50,524 bases of DNA, taken from contig OMVN01000017.1 in NCBI GenBank assembly GCA_900314525.1, forward strand, positions 1-50,524, in the 5' to 3' direction. Below, piece after piece: positions 7,758 to 14,438 of the stretch. Under the pieces are notes generated by a model, which worked only from the letters and a program-made list of their open reading frames with translations, ran no database searches and had not been told where the DNA came from. Each line of letters starts with the position of its first letter. The first letter of the stretch is position 1. A program made the position numbers and the translations under genes. The stretch comes from an uncultured Eubacteriales bacterium (GTDB taxonomy: Bacteria; Bacillota; Clostridia; Lachnospirales; Lachnospiraceae).

Positions 7758-8504
7758 ATGATGAATAATGATGTTGATTTTTTGAAAAAGAGATATAAGG
7801 AACTGGCAAATAAGTCTTATTCAAGAAATATACCAGTATTCACGAATTTCCTTGGTTTAATGGAAATGAGTGTTTTTATGGAAATCTCAAAAGATATTTC
7901 TTTCGCCGATTTTGATATTTATGGTGGTGCGCCAGATTTGGAAAGGAAGGTTGTCCGTTTTGGTCAAGATACCATTCCTTATCCAATAGACTGCATCCAT
8001 ATAACACCATCACTAAAAAAATTCTCTGACAAACTTACTCATCGCGACTTTTTAGGTGCGTTAATAAACCTTGGTATTGAAAGGGATTATATAGGGGATA
8101 TCATTGTAAAGGATAATGAAGCCTTTGTTTTCTGCATAAATAAAATGACTAATTTTATTACAGAAAATCTTGACCGTGTAAAACACACTTCTGTCAAATG
8201 TGTTATATATACTGGAGAAATGGATAATATTTCCTCTGATATAAAAGAAATAGAATTAAATGTTGCATCTTTGAGACTGGACGTGGTAATTGGGGAGGTA
8301 TACAAGCTCTCAAGAAGTCAATCACAGACAAAAATCCGCGAAGGAAAGGCATTTGTAAATGGCAGGCTCATGGAAAACAATAGTTACCAGTTAAAGCCTG
8401 CCGATGCCATTACCCTCCGCGGATATGGTAGATTTATTTTTTCTGATACAATGGGAGTATCAAAGAAAGGACGACCATATATCAAGATTTTGCTCTATAT
8501 CTGA
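7758..8504 (+). CDS. ylmH: YlmH-like S4-domain RNA-binding protein
   Basis: A 248-residue protein of the YlmH / photosystem II S4-like family. The N-terminal two thirds is an RRM-like region typical of the family (FGGAPDLERKVVRF-like segment near 55-70, THRDFLGALINLGIERDYIGDI near 95-115). The C-terminal S4 domain begins around 175 with RLDVVIG and contains SRSQSQTKIREGKAFVNG, the canonical S4 RNA-binding helix pair. YlmH homologues bind the ribosome and have been linked to rescue of stalled nascent chains. Elsewhere the gene is often near sepF and divIVA, which are not present here. Strong ribosome site GGAGG. The stop lies 10 bases from that of the convergent LTA-synthase-like gene. Confidence 0.9.
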   Translation: MMNNDVDFLKKRYKELANKSYSRNIPVFTNFLGLMEMSVFMEISKDISFADFDIYGGAPDLERKVVRFGQDTIPYPIDCIHITPSLKKFSDKLTHRDFLGALINLGIERDYIGDIIVKDNEAFVFCINKMTNFITENLDRVKHTSVKCVIYTGEMDNISSDIKEIELNVASLRLDVVIGEVYKLSRSQSQTKIREGKAFVNGRLMENNSYQLKPADAITLRGYGRFIFSDTMGVSKKGRPYIKILLYI

Positions 8505-8514
8505 TCTACTTTCT

Positions 8515-10506
8515 TTATTCCCCATAATACAGACACTCTTTTGTCTGACTTAATTCGTAGCCACTTTCAGCCACACACTGCTTAACAACAAATGAATCAA
8601 GTGACTTTAGTTCATCATCTTTAATTTTAAGTGTATTTTCATCTACAAATTCGGTATCAAAAATCTCATCATTAACATATACTTTACTAAATTTTGTAAA
8701 ATTACTTCCGGAAATCACAACATCTCCGTCCTTTTTTTCTATCTTATCAATAGTGATATCCTTTATTCCCATTTTCATATCTGTAGGTTCGTAAGGATTT
8801 ATTCCACCATAGGCAATTGAATCACCAAATAGTGTATCGTATTCAAGTTCCTGCAATTCAGAGAGATACTCATCTTTAAGATCGGCATCATCTAAATATT
8901 TCTGGTGAAGTCGATTAATAACTCCTGAATTCATATTAAGTGACTTAAGAATTGTTGATGATAATTCATACGACTGAATTTCCTTATCCTCTTTTTGCAT
9001 TCCAAAATTATTCCATATAACGTAAGGTGTTTGATACATATTATTATTAGTCAAATCAGATTCCGAAAATCCTAATCCTGGTAAATGATCTCCATACATT
9101 ACAAGAATAGTGTGCTCATCTAATTTGCTCAATTCATCTGTGAGCTCTTTTATAAATTCATCCATTTCATGAGTCTGGTTAGCATAATATTCAATTGCAT
9201 ACTTTCTGCTCTCATCATCCATTCCACCAGTTACCTTTATTTCAGGATTTCCAAGAATATTAGATGTTGGATAACTTCCATGTCCCTGTACTGAAATTGT
9301 ATAAATATAATCTGGTTCATCTGTGGATTTAAGTGTATCTATAATTTCACTTGTAAGACACTTGTCCTTTGCCCATCCAGTTTTTGTATAGTCATTAACA
9401 TTCATATACTCAATAGATGTAAAGGAATCATATCCAATATTTGGAAATACAGTACTTCTGTGGTAGAATGTTGCATTGTTATCATGAATAGCATGTGTTT
9501 TATAACCATATTCCTTAAGATCAAATGCCATACTCTCACATGTTCTGTCTCTTAGAACGGATTTAAATGGAATCTCCCCTGGTCCGAAATCTGCCAAATT
9601 CATTCCTGTCATAATCTGAAATTCTGTATTACATGTTCCATATCCCACATTAAATACATCCAGATAACCTGAGGAGTACTGCTGCTGTAATTGATTAAAA
9701 TACGGAATAGGATTCTCATTGAGCTGAAGATTCTTAACCGTTTTCAGATCAAAAAACGACTCAAGCTGCAGGAAAATAATATTCGGTGTATCATTTGCCT
9801 TGCTAAGCTCAATTTCACTATCTTTTCCTGTATCCTTTGTTATTTTTTCAATTGTTTTCTTTGAATAATCACTAGGTTTCTTCACACCTTTATCAATAAT
9901 GCCAATACCAAACGAATACACAAATCCATATTCTCTGTATGCATTTGTGAGATTAGTAAATTTTGTTGTAAATACTCCTGTAAAAATTGCAACTTTAAAT
10001 ATTATAAATGTAAATACAACCATCAAAAGGGAAATTGAAAGATTTTTCCATTTATTTATCTTCCCTTCAAATTTAGGTGCTTTGATAAATATATAACCGT
10101 AAATACCTATTACAAGAATAATACCTATAATAATCAATATCATTTCAATTAAATTTACATATTTATTTACAAGGGTTATTGCCGAATCAAGTACAGCAAT
10201 ATCTGAGGGATTGAAAGGACTCACCCTGACTGACTGCAAAATTCTATTTATCAATCCAAGTATAAGAAATATACTTCCTGATATAGTCCAGTAAAATATC
10301 CTTCTCTTAAAAATAAACCCAAAAGAAAAAACTGTAATAATTATCAGAGTTGTAAGCAAAAACTTGAGAGGACTTTTAAACATAAAAAGTATTCCCTCTA
10401 CAACGGAGCATCTGTTAAACATCTCAATAATAAGGTTAATTACAAAAGTAACAGCTACAACTATAATCGCATTTAGAAATAATGAATTTTTTATTCTTTT
10501 TTCCAT
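8515..10506 (-). CDS. LTA-synthase-like phosphoglycerol transferase with C-terminal IPT-like domain
   Basis: A 663-residue membrane sulfatase-fold enzyme of the LtaS family, which moves glycerol-phosphate from phosphatidylglycerol to an envelope polymer. Five hydrophobic helices fill residues 1-190. The extracellular domain (about 235-560) carries the metal and catalytic motifs: FLQLESFFDL with the metal-binding Glu, GTCNTEFQ with the presumed nucleophile Thr, and YGDHLPG with the C-terminal Asp-His ligands. Beyond the usual end of the family, about 85 residues (GIKDITID, GSNFTKFSKVYVND) look like an IPT/TIG immunoglobulin-like domain. Whether the polymer is teichoic acid or a glycolipid head group cannot be read. 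GGAG ribosome site present. It follows the G3E GTPase pair after a U-less hairpin and converges on ylmH. Confidence 0.87.
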   Translation of the reverse strand: MEKRIKNSLFLNAIIVVAVTFVINLIIEMFNRCSVVEGILFMFKSPLKFLLTTLIIITVFSFGFIFKRRIFYWTISGSIFLILGLINRILQSVRVSPFNPSDIAVLDSAITLVNKYVNLIEMILIIIGIILVIGIYGYIFIKAPKFEGKINKWKNLSISLLMVVFTFIIFKVAIFTGVFTTKFTNLTNAYREYGFVYSFGIGIIDKGVKKPSDYSKKTIEKITKDTGKDSEIELSKANDTPNIIFLQLESFFDLKTVKNLQLNENPIPYFNQLQQQYSSGYLDVFNVGYGTCNTEFQIMTGMNLADFGPGEIPFKSVLRDRTCESMAFDLKEYGYKTHAIHDNNATFYHRSTVFPNIGYDSFTSIEYMNVNDYTKTGWAKDKCLTSEIIDTLKSTDEPDYIYTISVQGHGSYPTSNILGNPEIKVTGGMDDESRKYAIEYYANQTHEMDEFIKELTDELSKLDEHTILVMYGDHLPGLGFSESDLTNNNMYQTPYVIWNNFGMQKEDKEIQSYELSSTILKSLNMNSGVINRLHQKYLDDADLKDEYLSELQELEYDTLFGDSIAYGGINPYEPTDMKMGIKDITIDKIEKKDGDVVISGSNFTKFSKVYVNDEIFDTEFVDENTLKIKDDELKSLDSFVVKQCVAESGYELSQTKECLYYGE

Positions 10507-10526
10507 TTTTTCTCCTTTTATCTATT

Positions 10527-10554
10527 ATGCGCCCAAGTTTTAGCTTGAGCGCAT
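10527..10554 (-). other. intercistronic hairpin without U-run
   Basis: An 11-bp stem (ATGCGC.../...GCGCAT; one G-T pair on the minus strand) with a 6-base loop lies between the G3E-DUF1980 gene and the LTA-synthase-like gene. Neither strand has a T-run after it, so it is not a standard intrinsic terminator. mRNA stability or partial attenuation are possibilities. Confidence 0.45.
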
Positions 10555-10559
10555 TAAAT

Positions 10560-11516
10560 TTAAAAATATACTAGTTCGTCTTCTGGTTTCTCTGTCTTTG
10601 ATGATTCTAAAAGATAAAGTACCGGACCCTTACCTCTGTACTCTTTCACAAATTCTCTCTTGACTTTTGCAAGTACATTGACCCATTCCTTATCCTGATA
10701 ATCAGCAGAAATTCCATTTGTGCACTTACACAGAATTCCCATAAACTGTATATCATCAGCACAGCATGTCATTGCAAATCTACCTGGAACGAAGCAATTT
10801 GATGGAAATTTTGGAGGATTATAAACCTGTGCATTGAATCTTACAACTTTTCCCTCATACTTTTTAGGGTTGTCCATAGCATCCATATACCAGATTCCAA
10901 AATCATCATTATCAATTTCAATTATATCTGCATCGATATCAAACGGAAGTTCTTCTTCCTTTAATGCATCTTCAAAACCTTCAGCTGCCTCATATCCAAT
11001 TTGGGCTTTTTTATTAAATAACTTTACGTTTCTTCTGAATTCATTTCTCTTTGTCTTGTCTGTACATCTATTTAAAATCACCATATCCGAAAGCGAAAGC
11101 TGCTGCATTAATAATGATCTCATATTTGTCCAGTAAGAATCAATAGTTGTTGCATCAACTGTAGAAATAACCTGTGCTAAAATCCAGTCTTCAGGCATAT
11201 TGTCTTCATCAACTGGTTCTAAATCCCACATTCCATTATATTCAATCATTACTCTTTCTGGTTTGTGGAAATCTTCACATTTCTGAAAAAATTCTTTTGT
11301 AAGACTTTCTTTTTCCTCAATGTGCTCAAAATATATATTTTTCTTTACCATTTCAACTTCATCATATTCCTCAATTCCCTCTTCACAGAGAATTACAAGT
11401 GTCTTCTCTCCTCTGTGAAATCCTTTGTCACATAGGGTATCTCTGATAAAGCTTGTCTTTCCACTCTCAAGTATTCCAGTAAATAAGTAAACTGGTACTT
11501 CTCTTTTATTGCTCAT
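10560..11516 (-). CDS. G3E (COG0523) GTPase fused to a DUF1980/YcgQ-like domain
   Basis: A 318-residue protein. Residues 1-180 are a CobW/COG0523-type GTPase: Walker A GILESGKTS near 13-21, a Glu-rich switch region (CEEGIEEYDEVEM) and a base-specificity segment ILNRCTD. Instead of the CobW C-terminal domain, residues ~200-318 resemble the C-terminal part of the YcgQ/DUF1980 (TIGR03943) family: YEGKVVRFNAQVY, then RFAMTCCADDIQFMGILC, then EWVNVLAKV. In Bacillus-type genomes YcgQ-YcgR are separate proteins near metal-stress GTPases, so the fusion supports a metal-handling role; that is inference. The GTPase lacks the CxCC metal motif of its upstream neighbour. It lies 38 bases after that gene and is probably co-transcribed. 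The ribosome site is weak (AAAGG, long spacing). Confidence 0.72.
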   Translation of the reverse strand: MSNKREVPVYLFTGILESGKTSFIRDTLCDKGFHRGEKTLVILCEEGIEEYDEVEMVKKNIYFEHIEEKESLTKEFFQKCEDFHKPERVMIEYNGMWDLEPVDEDNMPEDWILAQVISTVDATTIDSYWTNMRSLLMQQLSLSDMVILNRCTDKTKRNEFRRNVKLFNKKAQIGYEAAEGFEDALKEEELPFDIDADIIEIDNDDFGIWYMDAMDNPKKYEGKVVRFNAQVYNPPKFPSNCFVPGRFAMTCCADDIQFMGILCKCTNGISADYQDKEWVNVLAKVKREFVKEYRGKGPVLYLLESSKTEKPEDELVYF

Positions 11517-11554
11517 ATTATATACCGGCCTTTCTCGTATTACCGTTTATTTAA

Positions 11555-12598
11555 TTATAGTAAAAACAGGTCTTTTAATTTATCTTCAGCAGGATTTGTT
11601 CCGATTACGCAGATTCTTCCTGTGTAATCCGGCTGTCCATCTCTGAGCTCATATTCACCAGGAACAAGATCAAAATAAATCCATGTCTCTTCAGTTGATG
11701 GAAGCATTCCCTTTGCTCTTAAAATTGTGCCGTACTCATCTGTATTAGCAAGTTTGTCAAGGGCATTCTTAACCTCATCTTTTGTATATTTTCTAGGTGT
11801 CTCAATACCCCAGCTTGTAAATACATCATCTGCATGATGGTGATGATGATGCTCATGATCATGGCATCCACATTCGTGGTCATGATCGTCATGATCATGG
11901 TGATGGCATTCGTGCTCATGATGATGATCATGATCATGGTGATGGCCGCATTCAGGACATATATCTTCTTCTGCTAATAATTCATCTGCAAGTGAGCCAG
12001 ACTGTTCCATAGCTTTTAAAATAACTGATCCGTCTATTTCATCCCAAGGTGTTGTTATTATCTTGGCATTTCCATTATGCTCTTTTAACAGTTCAACAAC
12101 TCCTTCTAATTTATCTTCTTTTAAGCTCTGTGTACGGCTGATAACTATTGTTCCTGCGCTCTCAACCTGATTGTTGAAGAACTCTCCAAAATTCTTCATA
12201 TACATTCTTGTCTTGATTCCGTCAACTACTGCAGTTGTGCTATTAAGAGAAATCTGGTCTCCCGTTTCTTCTACAATATTGTTAACTGCCTTTATTACAT
12301 CTGATAATTTACCAACTCCAGATGGCTCGATAATTATTCTGTCTGGTGAATACTTATCTATTACTTCCTTTAATGATGTTCTAAAGTCTCCAACCAGTGA
12401 ACAGCAGATACATCCTGAGTTCATCTCTGTAACCTGAACTCCAGAATCTTTTAAAAATCCACCGTCTATTCCAATTTCTCCAAATTCATTCTCTATTAAA
12501 ACTAATTTTTCTCCGTTAAAAGCATCTGCTAATAGCTTCTTAATAAGTGTTGTCTTACCTGCACCCAGAAATCCAGATACAATATCAATCTTAGTCAT
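11555..12598 (-). CDS. CobW/COG0523 G3E GTPase with His-rich metal-binding tract
   Basis: A 347-residue G3E GTPase of the COG0523 group (YciC, ZigA and ZNG1-like metallochaperones). Visible motifs: Walker A GFLGAGKTT at residues 9-17, the switch segment IENEFGEIGIDG, the metal-binding CICC near 63-66, and IEPSGVGK as Walker B region. A tract of about 45 residues near 218-262 is almost entirely His, Asp, Glu and Cys, including a CPECGHHH start and a run of six His. A CobW C-terminal domain follows, with GMLPS and WIYFDLVPGE. Such proteins load or buffer zinc and are often induced by metal limitation. The sequence alone cannot decide between zinc, cobalt and nickel. Promoter and a palindrome overlapping its -35 are visible upstream. 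Confidence 0.87.
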   Translation of the reverse strand: MTKIDIVSGFLGAGKTTLIKKLLADAFNGEKLVLIENEFGEIGIDGGFLKDSGVQVTEMNSGCICCSLVGDFRTSLKEVIDKYSPDRIIIEPSGVGKLSDVIKAVNNIVEETGDQISLNSTTAVVDGIKTRMYMKNFGEFFNNQVESAGTIVISRTQSLKEDKLEGVVELLKEHNGNAKIITTPWDEIDGSVILKAMEQSGSLADELLAEEDICPECGHHHDHDHHHEHECHHHDHDDHDHECGCHDHEHHHHHHADDVFTSWGIETPRKYTKDEVKNALDKLANTDEYGTILRAKGMLPSTEETWIYFDLVPGEYELRDGQPDYTGRICVIGTNPAEDKLKDLFLL

Positions 12599-12634
12599 TT
12601 TATCTTACTTCCTTTCAAATAATATTCTTTGTTA

Positions 12635-12662
12635 AGTATATCTGATTAAAAATCTTTGTCAA
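12635..12662 (-). promoter_or_regulatory. promoter of the G3E GTPase operon
   Basis: Minus-strand -35 TTGACA (12657-12662), 16-base spacer and -10 TATACT (12635-12640). It is about 40 bases ahead of the GTPase start and is followed by an AAAGGAAG ribosome site. Confidence 0.6.
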
Positions 12663-12673
12663 GATTATGACAA
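12656..12673. promoter_or_regulatory. candidate operator: 6-6-6 inverted repeat over the -35
   Basis: TTGTCA-AGATTA-TGACAA is a perfect 6-bp inverted repeat with a 6-base centre that contains the whole -35 hexamer. A repressor bound there would block the promoter. It does not match the Zur or Fur boxes I know, so the regulator is unknown. Confidence 0.35.
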
Positions 12674-12704
12674 CTTAAAAAATTATGAAAATTTTGTGTT
12701 CTGT

Positions 12705-13493
12705 CTAATTTAACTCTTTTAAATCACCAAACTTGTAGCCCATTTCTTCCCATTTTGTTAACAGTTCATCTAGTATCTCTGCATTTGTTTTTGATGTACT
12801 GTGAAGAAGTACTATAGCCCCTGGATGGATTCTTTTTGTCAATTTATCAATAGCTTGTGATGGGTCTGGCTGTTTATCATCATACCAGTCCACATATGCA
12901 AGGCTCCAAAATATTGTCTTATATCCAAGATTCTTTGCATGTTCCAATGAATTGTGACTATACCTTCCCATAGGTGGCCTGTATAATTTGATCATTTCTT
13001 TTCCTGTAACTTCTCTGTACTTATCCTCAAGTTTATTTATTTCCCCTTTAAATTTCAAAAGATCATATGATGACATATCAGGATGTGAAAATGAATGATT
13101 TCCTATGTTATGTCCCTCATCTGACATTCTCTTTACTAATTCCTTATTATCTTCAATAAAATTGCCCACTACAAAGAAGGTTGCACATACATTATGTTTT
13201 TTTAATGCATCTAATATTTTACCCATATTTCCATTCTCGTATCCAGTGTCAAATGTAAGATAAATTTTATCTTCATCACCAATATAGTATGCATTATATT
13301 TTTTTAATTCCTCTTCTCTTTCATTTCCCACTGGCTTTTCACCATCATGATTGAATGATAGTCCCCAGTCCCTGCCTTTATCCTCTGTACCTGCACTTAC
13401 AAAATTCACAACCTTCGCAGTCTGTCTTCCCGTGATAAAACAAAATAGCAGTAACAATAAAATCACTGCTATTTTACAAACTCTGTTTTTCAA
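12705..13493 (-). CDS. polysaccharide deacetylase, PdaA-like
   Basis: A 262-residue NodB-family carbohydrate esterase with an N-terminal membrane anchor or signal (residues 6-24, CKIAVILLLLLFCFITG). Catalytic motifs are intact: LTFDTGYENG (Asp base and metal Asp, near 78-88), HSFSHPD (metal-binding His pair, near 137), RPPMGRYS, and the C-terminal LLHS. The FDTGYENG form is typical of the PdaA delta-lactam branch, whose members deacetylate N-acetylmuramic acid in cortex peptidoglycan during sporulation. Whether this organism sporulates is not shown here, so a vegetative wall role is possible. The start is a TTG with AGGGG about 6 bases upstream. It lies 54 bases after the S66 peptidase and could be the tail of the cobalamin operon or have its own promoter. 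Confidence 0.86.
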   Translation of the reverse strand: MKNRVCKIAVILLLLLFCFITGRQTAKVVNFVSAGTEDKGRDWGLSFNHDGEKPVGNEREEELKKYNAYYIGDEDKIYLTFDTGYENGNMGKILDALKKHNVCATFFVVGNFIEDNKELVKRMSDEGHNIGNHSFSHPDMSSYDLLKFKGEINKLEDKYREVTGKEMIKLYRPPMGRYSHNSLEHAKNLGYKTIFWSLAYVDWYDDKQPDPSQAIDKLTKRIHPGAIVLLHSTSKTNAEILDELLTKWEEMGYKFGDLKELN

Positions 13494-13547
13494 TTTTTTC
13501 CCCTGTAACTTTTATTATCTAATACTATGAAATACTAATAGTAAATA

Positions 13548-14438
13548 TTACAGCTTCTGAAACTTCATATGTTTTCCTATTTCAATTAATTTAGCATCAC
13601 TGCCATGTCCAATATCCATTGTTCGTGCCACAGGAATATCATTACCAGCAACTTTCTGGATTAATTCCTCCACTGAAGGAATAAATATTTCCGAATCAAG
13701 TTTTGTAAATGTTCCCAGCAATATTCCATTTATTTTTTCAAAAGCCCCTAATTGCTTAAGCTGGCATAAATATGTCATAACCTGAGCAGATGACGAATTA
13801 AGTGCCTCAAGTAAAAGAATTTTTCCCTCAAAATCTGGCATATATTTTGTTCCAGCAAGTTTTAGAAAGCATCTGATATTTCCTCCTATTATCTCCCCTT
13901 CCATATATGTCTCCTGTATGAAATAATAAGAAATATCTGCTAAATTATCTTTTTCTTCACTAAAAGTCTCTATAAAATCACGTTTTTGATTTCCTGTCTC
14001 ATCATATATAAGATTTTTTATCTGATATAAATATGCATTTTCACCAGTCATTGTGTATATTGCATTTATAACTGTAGTGAGATCACTATATCCAAAAAAT
14101 GGTTTTTTACTATTTTTAATAATCTCATAGTCAAGATAGTCCAAAACCTCATTGGCAATATCTCCCCCTGAAATATCAAAAATACCACTTACATTTTCAT
14201 CCTTATAGGCATCCATCAGGGCCATAGCCCTCTCCACGCCTGTACCGCTAAAATATGAATCTTTTTCATATAGAAAATCAGAACATTTAACCTTGTAACT
14301 ATTTTCTTCCAGATATTCTATTAAACTATTAATCTTTGTATCATTAGCTCGTGATTGGCCGTTAGAACACGCAACCAGTGCAATGGTACTTCCCTTTTCT
14401 AAAATCATATTAAGTAAATCCTCCATATCAAAGGCCAT
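13548..14438 (-). CDS. S66-family peptidase (LD-carboxypeptidase / MccF-like)
   Basis: A 296-residue protein of peptidase family S66, which includes cytoplasmic muropeptide LD-carboxypeptidases and microcin C immunity hydrolases. The Ser nucleophile is in FGYSDLTT (Ser118), the Glu of the triad probably in LLLEALNSS, and the His in DIGHGSDAK near the C-terminus. Length and order fit the family. The ATG at 14438 overlaps the end of the ECF transporter gene by 11 bases and has AAAGGA upstream. An internal ATG at 14408, preceded by GGAGG at 11 bases, gives a start closer to relatives (MILEKGSTIALVA), so either is possible. The overlap implies co-expression with B12 import. A link to corrinoids is not known for this family; it may be a passenger, or clip an amide or peptide. 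Confidence 0.8.
   Translation of the reverse strand: MAFDMEDLLNMILEKGSTIALVACSNGQSRANDTKINSLIEYLEENSYKVKCSDFLYEKDSYFSGTGVERAMALMDAYKDENVSGIFDISGGDIANEVLDYLDYEIIKNSKKPFFGYSDLTTVINAIYTMTGENAYLYQIKNLIYDETGNQKRDFIETFSEEKDNLADISYYFIQETYMEGEIIGGNIRCFLKLAGTKYMPDFEGKILLLEALNSSSAQVMTYLCQLKQLGAFEKINGILLGTFTKLDSEIFIPSVEELIQKVAGNDIPVARTMDIGHGSDAKLIEIGKHMKFQKL

Noticed and set aside
11719-11937. 72-residue Met/Ile/Thr-rich frame in the GTPase gene
   Set aside because: It is the His-rich codon tract read in another frame.
13500-13547. Terminator between the S66 peptidase and the PdaA-like gene
   Set aside because: Only a weak TACTAT/ATAGTA pairing with no T-run, so read-through from the B12 operon into pdaA cannot be excluded or shown.
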